A stretch of 64,000 nt of DNA from Helichrysum umbraculigerum. Taxonomy: Eukaryota; Streptophyta; Magnoliopsida; Asterales; Asteraceae. Where the stretch lies: assembly GCA_949592205.1 (NCBI GenBank), contig CATIUR010000005.1, positions 109,877,777-109,941,776 on the forward strand, in the 5' to 3' direction. Made by a program: the position numbers and the translations under genes. The notes beneath the pieces were generated by a model. The model worked only from the letters and a program-made list of their open reading frames with translations, had not been told where the DNA came from and did no database searches. Shown piece after piece: positions 44,101-56,716 of the stretch. Every line of letters starts with the position of its first letter. Position 1 is the first letter of the stretch.

Positions 44101-45162
44101 AAACCTTACTGTTCTAAGTGCAACCGACATCATGATGGTCCTTGTGGTACCCCCTGCAACAACTGCAAGAGGTATGGACACCTCACCAAAGATTGCCGAG
44201 TACCGGCCACCAACCCCACTACCAACACTAACAACAACCAACCCCGAGCCTGCTATGAGTGTGGAAACACTGGACACTTCAGGAATGCGTGTCCAAAGTT
44301 GAAGAACAAGGGTAACAACAACAACAATGCTAGGGGCAGAGCTTTTGTGCTGAATGCTGGAGACGCTCGTGAAGACCCTAATGTGGTCACGGGTATGTTT
44401 CTTCTCAACAATTTAACTGCTTCAGTTCTGTTTGATACTGGTGCTGATAAGAGTTTTATATCTGAGGAGTTTAGCCCACTATTAAATATTACCCCAGTTG
44501 CCATAGAAGCTAAGTACACTGTAGAATTAGCTAATGGCAAGTTGATTGAGGCCGATAGTGTGATACCGAATTGCACTTTAAACCTTGCAAACGAACTCTT
44601 TTCCATAAACCTCTTACCTCTCGAGATTGGAAGTGTTGATATCATTTTAGGCATGGATTGGCTATCCAAGCACCGAGCTGAAATCGTCTGTTATGACAAA
44701 ATTGTTCGTATTCATCTCGTCACTGGTAGTATTTTGATCATACAAGGGGAGACCGGTGGGACGAGATTGAATATCATATCCTGCATGAAAACCCGCAAAT
44801 ACCTGAGAAAGGGTTGTCAGGCAATCCTCGCTCATGTTATTGAGAAAAAGTCGGAAGAGAAGCGACTTGAGGATGTGGCCATCGTCAGGGCCTTTCCAGA
44901 AGTCTTTCCTGAAGAATTGTCTGGTCTTCCACCACCGAGGCAAGTTGAGTTCTCAATCGACCTTGTGCCCGGAGCAGCACCCGTGGCACGAGCACCATAT
45001 GGCTTAGCCCCTTCGGAACTTCAGGAGTTGTCTATTCAGATACAGGAACTCCTGGATAAGGGTTTTATAAGACCGAGTTCTTCACCTTGGGGAGCTCCGG
45101 TCCTGTTTGTGAAAAAGAAGGACGGTTCACTCAGGATGTGTATCGACTATACAGAGAGTTGA
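44101..45162 (+). pseudogene. Gag (3' part), protease and start of reverse transcriptase of Tekay-like element J
   Basis: The frame opens at the K LTR border, so the N-terminal part of Gag is missing. Three Cys/His motifs follow: [26 protein letters not shown] and [14 protein letters not shown]. The aspartic protease has its active site in [12 protein letters not shown] (near 44430), followed by [11 protein letters not shown]. The reverse transcriptase begins with [20 protein letters not shown] and [20 protein letters not shown]. Near 45150 two extra bases in CGACTATACAGAGAG, where relatives read DYRELN, throw the frame into a stop at 45162. Confidence 0.9.
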
Positions 45163-47726
45163 ACAAATTAACCATCAAGAACCGTTACCCACTTCCCCGT
45201 ATTGATGACCTATTCGACCAACTTCAGGGGTCAAGGTTTTATTCAAAAATTGATCTACGGTCAGGTTATCATCAACTATGAGTTCGCGATGAAGATATTC
45301 CGAAAATAGCTTTCCGAACTCGCTTTGGTCATTACGAGTTTCGCGTAATGGTATTTGGTTTGACAAACGCACCGGCAGTATTCATGGATCTTATGAACCG
45401 TGTGTGTAAACCATATCTGGACAAGTTTGTCATTGTCTTCATCGACGACATTCTTATCTACTCGCGCAATGAGCAAGAGTACGCGCAGCATCTCAAAACC
45501 ATTATAGAACTTCTTAGACACGAAGAGTTATATGCAAAATTCTCCAAGTGTGAGTTCTGGATGCAAACTGTCCAATTCCTTGGTCATGTGATTGACAGTC
45601 AGGGAATTCATGTTGATCCCTCAAAGATTGAGGCTATCAAGGGCTGGCAAGCACCGACAACACCGACCGAAGTACGCCAATTTTTAGGATTGGTTGGTTA
45701 TTATCGGCGCTTCATTGAAAATTTCTCAAAAATAGCTCAACCTCTCACGACACTGACTCAGAAGGAAAAGAAGTTTAATTGGACTGATAAACAAGAGTCA
45801 CCATTTCAGCTATTGAAGCAAAAGCTTTGCAGTGCACCTATCCTATCATTACCCGAAGGCAATGAAGACTTCGTGGTATACTGCGATGCTTCACATCAAG
45901 GCCTTGGTTGCGTGTTGATGCAACGAGACAAGGTCATAGCTTACGCTTCTCGACAACTCAAAGTTCACGAAAAGAACTACACGACTCACGACCTCGAGCT
46001 GGGGGCCGTGGTGTTCGCACTCAAAATCTGGAGACATTATCTGTATGGCACAAAATGTACAATCTTCACCGATCATAAAAGTCTCCAGCATATATTCAAT
46101 CAGAAGGATCTCAACATGAGGCAACGTCGCTGGGTCGAGTTGCTTACCGATTATGATTGTGAGATCAAGTATCATCCGGGGAATGCTAATGTAGTTGCCG
46201 ATGCCCTAAGTCCAAAGGAGCGCACCAAACCACTTCGAGTTCGAGCCCTTAGTATGACCATTCATAATAATTTAATCATTCAGATTCTTACTGCTCAACT
46301 CGAAGCCTTGAAACCTGAAAACCTCAAAGATGAGGCCTTGCAAAACATGGAGAAACAATTCGAAACCAAACCCAATGGGGTCAAATACTTAGCTAACCGA
46401 ATCTGGTTACCTAAATTTGGAGACCTTCGAGACTTGGTGATGGATGAAGCTCACAAGTCCAAATACTCTATACATCCTGGATCGGATAAGATGTATCATG
46501 GCATCAAGGAGTTATACTGGTGGCCAAACATGAAAGCAGAGATTGCCACGTATGTCAGCAAGTGCCTCACATGCTCTAAAGTCAAAGCCGAATATCAGAA
46601 ACCTTTTGGCTTGCTCCAGCAACCGGAAATCCCTCAATGGAAATGGGAGCAGATTTGCATGGATTTCATCACAAAACTCCCTAAGACAGCTAGCGGTTGC
46701 GACACCATTTGGGTGATCGTTGATCGGCTCACAAAATCGGCTCATTTTCTCGCCATCAAGGAAACTAACAAAATGGAACGCCTCACACGAATCTATTTGA
46801 AGGAGATCATATCCCGACACAGCGTTCCAATCTCGATTATCTCTGATAGAGATAGTCATTTCACTTCTCAGTTTTGGAGATCGTTGCAGAAATCCTTAAG
46901 TACCCGTCTAGATATGAGTACTACATATCATCCTCAAACCGACGGCAAAAGTGAAAGGATTATTCAAATACTGAAAGATTTGCTACGCGCCTGCGTAGTT
47001 GATTTCGGTGCAAATTGGGAACATCACATGCCGTTGTGTGAATTCTCGTACAATAACAGCTATCATACCAGCATTGGAGCTGCACCATTTGAGGCACTGT
47101 ACGGTCGTAAGTGTCGGTCGCCTATATGTTGGACCGAAGTTGGAGATAGCCAACTCACTGGCCCTGAAATCATTCATGAAACCACCGAGAAGATCGTTAG
47201 TATCCAGCAACGGTTGAAAGCCGCACGTGATCGTCAGAAGAGTTATGCTGACGTGAGACGCAAGCATCTCGAATTCCAGGTTGGGGATCGAGTATTGCTC
47301 AAGGTATCACCTTGGAAAGGTGTTATCCGATTTGGCAAACGCGGGAAGTTGAACCCTAGATACGTTGGACCTTTTGAGATCCTTGCGAGGATTGGTCCAG
47401 TCGCATATCGATTGCAACTACCACCCGAGCTTGGTAGTGTGCATCCCATCTTTCACATTTCTAACCTTAAGAAATGCCTGTCTGACGAGACACTCATTAT
47501 ACCTCTCGATGAGATTCAAATCGACGAAAAACTTCATTTTGTCGAGACACCAGTGGAAATCATGGACCGTGAGGTCAAACAGCTTAAGCAAAGTCGTATC
47601 CCTATCGTCAGAGTTCGGTGGAATTCGCGCCGTGGTCCGGAATTCACTTGGGAACGGGAAGACCAGATGCGACTCAAGTATCCTCAATTATTCACTGATT
47701 CCACTCCAACCAGGACTCAGAGCTAA
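45139..47726 (+). pseudogene. Reverse transcriptase, RNase H, integrase and chromodomain of Tekay-like element J
   Basis: This is the continuation of J pol. Motif A is [13 protein letters not shown], then TGA at 45279-45281 (CGA expected), then [16 protein letters not shown] and an intact motif [12 protein letters not shown]. RNase H keeps [21 protein letters not shown] and [11 protein letters not shown]. Integrase has the HHCC finger ([10 protein letters not shown] and CLTCSKV) and DDE residues in [20 protein letters not shown] and DGKSERIIQ. The C-terminus ([26 protein letters not shown]) is the chromodomain typical of Tekay/Del chromoviruses, thought to steer integration to heterochromatin. 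The main segment (45282-47726) is fully open; one stop and one 2-nt shift are the only pol lesions I found. Confidence 0.93.
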
Positions 47727-47748
47727 ATTTCGGGATGAAATTCCCTTA

Positions 47749-47760
47749 ACAAGGGGAGAA
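47749..47760 (+). promoter_or_regulatory. Polypurine tract of J
   Basis: ACAAGGGGAGAA directly before the LTR start TGTGACACCC, the usual Tekay arrangement. Confidence 0.88.
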
Positions 47761-50645
47761 TGTGACACCCGACCAATTAGGGCTAGGAATTTGCGCCTAC
47801 TCATTTTGTAATACATGTAATTAGTTCTATGTTAGGCTAATTGTATGTATCATCACGTGTATTTTATAAATATACGCATTTACACGATTAGATTTAATCG
47901 TGCATGTTATTATATCGGCCGAATTCCGATACATTAATACGGACGTTGGTGAACTCAAAATGTTAAATAATATGAAATTATTTAATAAACATAGTGATTT
48001 TCTAAATATTATTTCGATAATATTTCATAAGTATTTCGTATCGTACCGATTAAGTTATACGTGACCGAAACGCGCAAAATGCACCCAACAAACGAAATTT
48101 ATGAGAATTATATTTTTATAATTCATTTCCAAGTATTTTGATAAAATACTTCAATAAAAATTCACGCGATCACGCGCAATCAAATATAACGTTTGATAAC
48201 GTCACGCAATTTAATTAATCGTTAAACGATCAATCAAATCAATACCGTCACGATACCAAACATCTTAATAAGTATTTCCAAGTAATATTAAGTATTACTT
48301 CAAGTTAAAAATATCGAGTTTTAAATCGTTTACGAAAACTCACATATAATACGTTTTAAGTTTAATTGGACGACGAAACGATCGGGCAAACGAACACCAC
48401 GTACTACGTAACTTTGGGGGAACAAAAATTAACCAAAACACACCCTTGTGGGGCCCATGGGTCGGATTTTTCAGCCCTCAAACAACCCTCCCCCAAAATG
48501 TGGATCATGGTCTCCTCATTTGACCATAAGGCACCAATAATGCCCCTAAATCATTCATTTTGGTTCCCCTCACCTCTCTCTACTTTATCTCACTAAAATA
48601 CACACACCACACCTTCTTTTCCCTCCTCTAATTCGTGCACCACCAGCCACCATCCAACTACCATCATCAACCACCATATTCTTGAAGAAAACACCAAGAA
48701 AGGAAGCAAGGAGAAGAAGCTAGCACCATCTCACCTCTCATCTCTCTCTAGAACTCGATTTTTGGTATGAAACCCTAACTTCTCTCTCTATATTTTCATG
48801 ATTTACATATATTAACATGTCTAGTAGCTCATATGACAAGATTATGTCCAAATACAAACTCAAAAACGTTTTTAAGAACTCGAACATTTAACTCCAAAAT
48901 CTGGCCAGAAAATAGCCCTCACGAAAATACCTATATCTCGAAAACTAGGAAGAACCAACTCTCGACATCTAAACGAAATATGTTCATTAAGATACCAGCT
49001 ACAACTTTCATTTTTGGCTCTCAGACCAGATCCTCACGGATCATGGTGAAAAACGTGGATCTTTGGACTGAACTCATTATCGAACCCGATCCGACCACTC
49101 CTCATGTTTATTTTTGTTAAAAACAGTAAACGAACATATAAAAATACCATAAAGTGCAGAAATGGACTATATTCATAGGTGAACATGTGTGATTTTTGGT
49201 AGAGCTTGATTCAGCTTAAAAAGTGTAGAAATCGAGAGGTTGGTTTAGTCGAAATCTGGAAAACCTAAGTAAAAAGGGACTGTTTTGGTATAATCATGGA
49301 AACGACACTTCGAGAGGTCCACGAAACATAACGACAAGTTTTATAAAATTATTTAACCATTTTAGGAGTTGGTTAAAAGTTGCAGGTCAAACCGAGTCCG
49401 TTGACCACGTTTTCGACAATGACATATACCTACGACACTTAACTCGAGTGACGCCAAAATTACTAAATTTCACATTATATGCGACACTTATAATTCATTT
49501 TCAAAATAAGTACAAACATCGCGTAACCTTTAATACTTATACAATACAACATTTAAACACTCCAAATATACTTTATAAGTATATCATTTCAATAACATAA
49601 TAATAATACTTTGGAATTATTATTCGAACTCACCAACGGGCCGTACATATTTACAAAATATAAACAATCCAAAATTAATCATTTGGACATTACTAGTTGA
49701 ATGAGCAACTAGCATAGATGGTCTGTTAAGACATCTAATCATTACTATAACCTTACGCGTTTAGGACGCCCGGCAGGTTACAGTCGTTGGAACGACATCA
49801 TTACCTTGTGCATTATCATTACTACCTGTTTTGCAAGTCATCCGACGCAGGTGAGTCTCATAGCCCCTTTTTAAATGTTTTTACCTAGGGGTGAGATACA
49901 TGCTCGTTTTGTTTTACATGTGAACACAAGTATCAAAACATCATTATATGCTACATGAGTTAATTTCATCTAATCAATTTAAAGTCCTCCATCACATAGT
50001 TTGTTAATATGATTTAGCGTGAATGTTGGTGTATGGTACCATATGGGATTGACAATCCCCATCCGAGTTAGCAAGCACTAACCTGTCAAACGGACGCATT
50101 ATCATTTGTTCAGTATGAGTGTTGATTAGGCACTCATAGGGAGGCACCTCGATCAGGTCCTTGAATGTGGATCCTGACCCCCTCAGTTAAGCTCAAACTG
50201 TGGACTCATGGCTGTAAGTATATTCATTATTTGTTTGATTGCAAATCATTATATAAATCTTGTGGTTCATAAATCTCATTTACTCATATACACCTGTGAG
50301 CTCACCAGCTTTTTAGCTGACCTTTTAGCATGTTATCTCAGGTACTCAGCAGTAGGTTGGACTGCCCATCAGGATACTTTAGCTCGAGTCGCATGCAATC
50401 ATTAAACATCAAGAGATTTCCTTGCATATCTATATTTTGTATAATTGGATATGTACTAGAATCTCTCAGGGTAATCATGTGAACTCAATATAATGTAAAC
50501 AGTTTGTAAACTCTTATGTTATATCAATGTATTTTGTAAATGACGCATATAGAGTCGTTCATTATATATCTTATGTGCTTGTGATTATTGATTGGTCGCG
50601 CCACGACCCGATTCACTTCCGCAACCCGAATTAGGGGGTGTGACG
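47761..50645 (+). repeat. 3' LTR of J
   Basis: This LTR of about 2.9 kb starts TGTGACACCCGACC and ends near GGGGGTGTGAC. It is related to fragments L (first part) and N (second part). It contains a decayed ATGGTACCAT palindrome (50033-50042) at the position where L and N have TATATGGTACCATATA, and CT-rich sequence around 48570-48760. Short open frames at 48366-48596 and 48833-49120 are not credible. The right flank is the older element O; the J 5' LTR is not in the window. Confidence 0.85.
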
Positions 50646-51480
50646 GAACTACACATCATCTTCCCACACTGCTTACTCGACAAACACGTCAGGACACGTC
50701 ACTAATCGTCCTAAGAACTAAATCTTCTATTTGTAGTCTTACCTTGTCGCATTCCTCATCCCACACTGCCATATCGACCGACGATTATGGTTACATCACC
50801 GGTCGCCCTCGCGACAACCCACCCAGTACCGAAAAGGAGAATCTATTCGAAAAAGGGCCACTTGAAGAGGTTCCGCCTGAGGATGAACCAATAAAACTGG
50901 ACCAACACGATAACTCGTCACCTATGCATGTTACATCTACTTCCTCTACTTCACACTCTTCCTCCCACACTGATCGTAGACCTATGAATCGCGTGTGTTA
51001 TACACGACTAGAAGGACTGACAGACCACCTTGAATTAGACCTTACACTATCTATACTGCCACTACTGATACTCCACCCACTTAGACCCGTCGTCGATCAG
51101 ATGTCCGCCAATGGAATTGGTTACCCGCAACTCTTGAGACTTGGAGAACTTAAGGAGGAATACAGATTCCTACAGAGGGCGAAGAAGCTTTCAACATGCA
51201 TACCTCCCCCTATGCACAGGAACCCGATCACCATACCATTCTGGTACTAGCTACTAGGCTACGCCACCACGAGAATAGAATAGACGCTATGGAGTTAGAA
51301 CAATACGAAACCCGTTTAGGCTGGATGCACCTGCCATAGGGCCGAGTTGCACAGATCTATGAGGATCAACAGGATCTTAGCGAAACCATAGAAACTACCC
51401 ATCTCCAGGTGATGGAGACCAGAGGCGAAGTGTTGCCTTGCGATTAAGACTAGTGTACAAAATAGAACTCACTTAAGACT
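50646..51480 (+). pseudogene. Degenerate Gag region of Tekay-like element O
   Basis: An open frame ending at 51250 starts inside the J LTR and encodes Ser/Thr/Pro-rich sequence with no recognisable domain. After it, a reading frame with one stop gives HENRIDAMELEQYETRLGW and IYEDQQDLSETIET, a coiled-coil-like segment of the kind found in the N-terminal part of Tekay Gag. The call rests on context (decayed pol downstream, same strand) and is tentative. Confidence 0.45.
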
Positions 51481-51904
51481 AGTAGAAATTATACTACACA
51501 TGTACAGTGTGTGGGAAACGGTTTCAACCAAATTTTCATCATACATTTTCCATGGATTTTTCACAAACATAAATCTTCAAATAGATTTTTGATAAAACGG
51601 AACTTTCAACACTTTTCAATGACCAGAGCTTTCGACGTATTTTATCGACTTAAGCCTTCAACGGATTTTCATCAGACATTTAATAAAAAAATTTCACAAC
51701 TTCAATCTCTTCGAACGGATTTCATTAAACAGAATTTTTAAACGATTTGTCAGTGACAAGAGTTTTGAACGTATTTTGATTGACTCAAATTTTCAACGAA
51801 CTCTAAGTTGTCAAACAGATTTTCAACGTAAAAAAAAATATATATTTCGTTTACTAGAAATTTATATATCTTTAGAGACTAAACCCTGATACATCAAGAG
51901 CTTG
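51481..51904 (+). other. Low-complexity stretch inside O
   Basis: This AT-rich sequence has loosely repeated words such as TTTTCAACG, ACGGATTTTCATCA and CGTATTTT at irregular intervals of about 30-40 bp. It has no retroelement homology that I can see. It separates the Gag coiled-coil part from the zinc knuckle of O. Confidence 0.4.
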
Positions 51905-54135
51905 TACAAGTGTGGAAACACTGAACATTTTTGGAAAAGTACATCGGAATCCCAATAAGTTTTTCCTAAATAACCACTACGCATCAGTACTTTTTGACTC
52001 AGGGGCAGACAAGAGCTTTGTCTCACAGCAGTTTAGGCCCCTAATCCATAGGGAATCACAATCTTTAGGACCTCCGTATGTGGTAGAACTCGCTAGTGGT
52101 TACAAACTGATAATTAGTGAAATAATACGCAACTACGTACTAGAACTGAAAGGTGAATCCTTCGGTATAGACCTTATTCCGATGAAAATAGGAATTTTTG
52201 ATGTAGTAGTAGACATGGACTGATTAGCCAAAAATCATGTAGATATGAGTTGTCATGAGAAGAATTTGTGAGTACCCATTTGAATGAATGAGATACTATT
52301 AGTACGTAGAGAAGACCTGGAAGAAATCAGAAGATAGTGTCATCCAAGAAAATTGGCAAATATCTAACCGAAGAATGTCTAGCTATTTTGGCGCACGTCG
52401 TCAAGACAAAGCCAAAGAAAGACGCATATAATATGTCCCGGTGGTACGCAACTACCCCAAAGTATTTCCAAATGATCTACTAGGATTGCCCACGCATAGG
52501 CAAGTTGAATTTCGAATCGACGATTTATTCGATCAGCTACAAGGCGCCTCCTACTTCTCCAAACTCGACCTACGGTCCGGTTATCACCAATTACGAATTC
52601 ACAAAGAAGATATACCCAAAACGGCATTCCAAACACGATATGGGCATTATGAGTTTAAGCTTATGCCCTTCGGCCTAACCAATGCTCGTGCGGCATTCAT
52701 GAAGTTAATGAACAGAGTCTGCAAAGCATAATTGAAAAATTTAGCGATTGTGTTTATCGTTGACATACTAATCTACTAGCGTAATAAGGAAGATCACAAG
52801 CAACATTTAGGGCAAGTGTTGCAACCACTCAAGGAAGAGAAGTTGTACTCCAAATTCTCTAAGTGCGAGTTTTGGAACAGAGAAGTACACTTCCTCGGTT
52901 ATCTAGTGAACATGGAAGGGATCCATGTGGATCCAGCTAAAATCGAGACGATTGAGAAATGGGAAGTCCCGGTGACTCCTACGGAAATCCGTCAATTTAT
53001 AGGATTGGCCGGATACTATAGAAGGTCCATAGAAAATTTCTCAAAGATCGCCAAGCGCTTGACAGAACTGACCTAAAAGATGAAGTAATTCGTTTGTGAT
53101 ATTAAACAAGAAAAGTCATCCCAAACGCTGAAGGAGAAACTGTGCAATGCGCCAATCCTATTGCCTGAAGGAACAAATTGTGGTATATTGTGATGCGTCT
53201 GACTAGGGATTGGGCTGCGTTCTGATGCAGAAGAGTAAAGTAATTACGAACGCTTCCAGACAGCTCAAGAAAAATGAGGTGAACTGTACTACGCATAACT
53301 TGGAACTATGAGCAGTGGTCTTTTCACTTAAGATCTGGAGACATTACCTATACGGTTCTAGATGTACTGTGTTTACCGATCATAAGAGTCTCCAGGACAT
53401 ACTTGAGCAGAAGATGCTCTACATGAGGCAAAGAAGGTGGATGGAGTTACTTAACGATTATGATTGCGAAATTAAGTACCAAAAGCCATCAGAGTCATTA
53501 CAACAACCCGAAATACCCTAATGGAAATGGGAACAGATAACAATGGACTTCTTCACTAAGTCACCTCAAACTTCCAAAGGTCACGACTCCATTTGAGTTA
53601 TCGTCGACCAACTGACAAGATCCGTGCATTTTCTACCTATCCGATAGGATTACATAATGGAGAGACTTGGTCAAAGCTATATTGAAGAAATTGTGTCGCG
53701 TCACGGAGTGCCCATTTCAATTATCTACGACAGAGATTGCCATTTTACATCACGGTTTTGGCTATCGATACAGAAGGTGTTGGATACCCAACTAAACCTG
53801 AGTACAGCTTATCACCCTCAAACAGACGGGCAAGTGAGCGAACAATTGAAAACTTAGAAGATATGCTACGAGTCGGTGTACTAGACTTCGAAGGAAGTTG
53901 GGATGTACACTTACCCCTGATAGAGTTCTCTTACAACAACAGTTACCACACTAGCATCAAGTGTGCACCATTTGAGGCATGGTATAGACAGAAATGCCGA
54001 TCACCGTTGTGTTAGCACGAAGTCAGTGAAAAGCACTGGACAAGGCCAGACATCATTCAGGAAGCTATGGACAAAATAACAACCATAAGAGAACGACTCA
54101 AGGCAACCCAAAGTAGACATAAAAGCTACGTTGAC
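51905..54135 (+). pseudogene. Degenerate pol of Tekay-like element O with two internal deletions
   Basis: O is homologous in order to J but heavily damaged. A broken zinc knuckle (YKCGNTEHFWKS) is followed by protease LFDSGADKSFVS and a reverse transcriptase that jumps from RQVEFRI straight to DDLFDQLQG, losing the first part of the domain. Motif C reads FIVDILIY, with one catalytic Asp changed to Val, followed by a stop. RNase H is frameshifted. The sequence then jumps from EIKYQ to LQQPEIP, losing the integrase zinc finger. The integrase core retains [12 protein letters not shown] and [10 protein letters not shown] with many stops. It ends at 54135 where Q inserted. Confidence 0.85.
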
Positions 54136-56677
54136 TGTTGTGCTCACACCGTGTCGTTGTTTTTCAATTGATGGTACGAGCGCAGCAGGGGTTTTAAATT
54201 TATATTTTGCGGGGCTTAAATTAACCGTACTACCTACTTGATTAGTAAGCGGTAAGTATAACCTAAGATCATTCTATGAATCCAAACGTGTGGGCGATTA
54301 AAGTTGACACTTTCAGTAGAGAAGTATTTAGGATGGCATAAAGTATGTAGGTTTGGGATTTAAAGACAGATAATTAAATGCAAGAAAGTAAACTACAGGA
54401 AATTAAAATGCAGGAAAGCAGATAAAGATAAAGATGTGATTGCTGAGATTTCGATAATTAATATTTCAGGATGACAGAACAAATAGGGTTGATACTAAAT
54501 GTGGCAGTTAAACTACTAGGTGTAAACTATAGAACCCTACCAACTTAGTTTCCCATTGGCGTGTCACTTGGAACTAGGTTATCGTGATTCTTATCGGAGC
54601 AATACGCAAACTTCCAATACTCATCTAGTTGAAAGATGAGCAACCTATTTTGGTGTTATACCGAGGTGCATGAATCAGTAGCGTATCGTCTCATAGGTCC
54701 GACCATTCTTAACCCCTAAGGTAGTTTACTACTCTATTAGCACGAAGATTAATAGCTTTGTATGTTTAGACCGCCGATTATGTAAGACTTAGTGTTTTAT
54801 GAACTCTAAGTAACTAGGACTTTGTTCTTATCCCTAAGTCTCGTCTTTGTTTAATTAAATTCTAATTACTTCGACTTATGATTTAAGTTCTCCTTTTCAA
54901 ACAGTTATACATCTCCAGATTATCCACAGTTTGATAAAACGTGTTTCATATGAGGACCATGCCTTTCAATAATAGACAGTGTATTTTTACATGAGATTTC
55001 CACTGCTTCTTATATCCAACATGCGGTCAAGAGTAATTGACAGTGAAAGTGACACTCTAACTAATTAAATGTAAAGCAGTGCAGAAAAGTAAACCTAATA
55101 TATACAACGAGTGATTTCACTGTGTCTTACTTATTGCATGTCATGGGCACTGATAACTACTTACCATAATTAAGGTTGATCAGGTCCTAATTACTAGGTT
55201 GCAGTCACGTGGATAACTGGAAAAGGTGCTCCATAAATTAAACTTAAATTCATAAAGTCCTAACGGTACAAAGATTATTATCTCCTATTTTACCTGAACG
55301 TATATTACGAACATTATTTTATAATGCATTGATTCTCGTAGGATACACCAGTTAGTTGTGTAGTCGTATTGTCCTTTCGGAGTTCCAACTTTTGAACCAG
55401 AGCTGATTCCAATGATATAACTACCTTCGGTCGTTTATCGGCTTCCGTACGTTTGTACTTTGCATGAAGCATTTCCAACACTATACCGAATAAACAGTTG
55501 AATAGGGGCCGTTATATCATTTTACGATTATCGTACATTGATTGTGTAATGACATCCTTACTTATAATTATCTACATCATCAGCAATCACAATAATAAAC
55601 TACTCGCAATTCATGGCAACAAATAAATCACATACCAGGCAATAATACATATTCAAAATATGAAATGAGACAAGCATAATAAAAGTTTAGATATCACCCG
55701 GAATTAAATGCGTAGCAGCGTATTATTATAATTGACAAACTCTTTCACACGTACAAAGATTGATCTCCGAATTTCTAGCGTTCGCCCTAGCTTCTACGTT
55801 AGTCCGCGGACTAATTACAATATTCCTAGAATGAGAAAGACTAAAAGACTACGAAAGATTTTCTAGTGAGAAAGAAAGAGTGAAATATGCTAGAATGTGT
55901 GCATATGTGGTGTGTGTTTCAAATGAACCTAAGCCTCCTATTTATAGGTGAGCTTTGGCTCACATTAGCACCAAGAGGTGCATGTTAGAAAAAGATGGCC
56001 AAAAGGGTGCACCAGGTACCGTACAACACGAAAAGTAGGCGCACCGGGTACTGTACAACACGAAAAGTAGGCGCACCAGGTACCAAAAGTTACCAAAAAC
56101 GGAAACCGAGGCGGGTACGGGGTGGCCGGCGGTGCCCCAAGGGTGGCCGGCGGCGGCTGGCCCACCCCCGCCCCGTTTCGCCGTCTTTTGCTTCGTTTCT
56201 CGATTCGTGCGTGTTTTCTTCGTTATGCGTCCGTTTGCGTCGATTATTTTTTTGTTGGATTCGTAATTCAAAAATGATGATTTTGACATAGGATAGGCCA
56301 TGAGATGAGGTTCCTAGCTCCAGATATTGCGTACAAATCATTTGGATCTTCCGACGGGCGTAGAATCTTCATTCTTTATCCGTTTCAGTTGATTCTTCTT
56401 CTGTTGGATTCGTATTTTGAAAATGAACATCTTGGATAGAATGGATGTTGGTGAAGGGAATTTTAGTCTTGAAATCTCGTTTTGATGTCTTGAATCTTCA
56501 AACGTGTGTGGAATCTTCGTTTCTCATCCGTTTTGCTTGATTTTTATCGTGCAACCTTGTTTTGACCATCTTGGCATAATGTTATTGATTTGTACTGTAT
56601 TTGAATTAAATAGCCAAGAATCGTTCCAGAATGAGAGAGATATCGGTAGTAAAAACATGACTTTTTACGCGATATCA
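54136..56677 (-). repeat. 3' LTR of element Q
   Basis: This 2542-bp LTR, in the minus sense, starts TGATATCGCG after the polypurine tract and ends GTGAGCACAACA. It matches the 5' LTR part at 63376-64000, with roughly 15-20 differences over about 620 bp by eye, mostly transitions. It also matches the D LTR. The U3 contains two copies of a 32-bp unit (56021 and 56053) and GGCCGGCGGCGG motifs, with TATAAATA (plus 55939-55946) about 75 bp downstream. It interrupts the pol of O. Confidence 0.9.
55939..56140 (-). promoter_or_regulatory. Promoter region of Q LTR: 32-bp repeats, GC-rich palindromes, TATA box
   Basis: GTACAACACGAAAAGTAGGC recurs at 56021 and 56053 (32 bp apart), flanked by palindromic GGTACC words, with GGCCGGCGG repeats at about 56122-56156. 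TATAAATA in the minus sense is at plus 55939-55946. It occupies the same promoter-proximal slot as the CCGTATACGG array of B and the CCATACGCCGTATGG array of C. Confidence 0.65.
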
Positions 56678-56716
56678 AGTATCCCACACTTAGAACTTTG
56701 CTTGTCCTCAAGCAAA
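56678..56716 (-). promoter_or_regulatory. Polypurine tract and pre-PPT hairpin of Q
   Basis: In the minus sense TTTGCTTG-AGGA-CAAGCAAA (plus 56697-56716) is a perfect 8-bp hairpin with an AGGA loop. Nineteen nt later, after the TAAGTGTGGGAT tract, the LTR starts. Confidence 0.85.

Noticed and set aside
48366..49120. Host exons in the AC- and CT-rich part of the J LTR
   Set aside because: Sequence lies between a clear LTR start and end; short frames without domains.
50588..51250. Independent host gene of 220 codons
   Set aside because: The frame starts inside the J LTR and is Ser/Thr/Pro-rich; position next to decayed pol suggests part of O.
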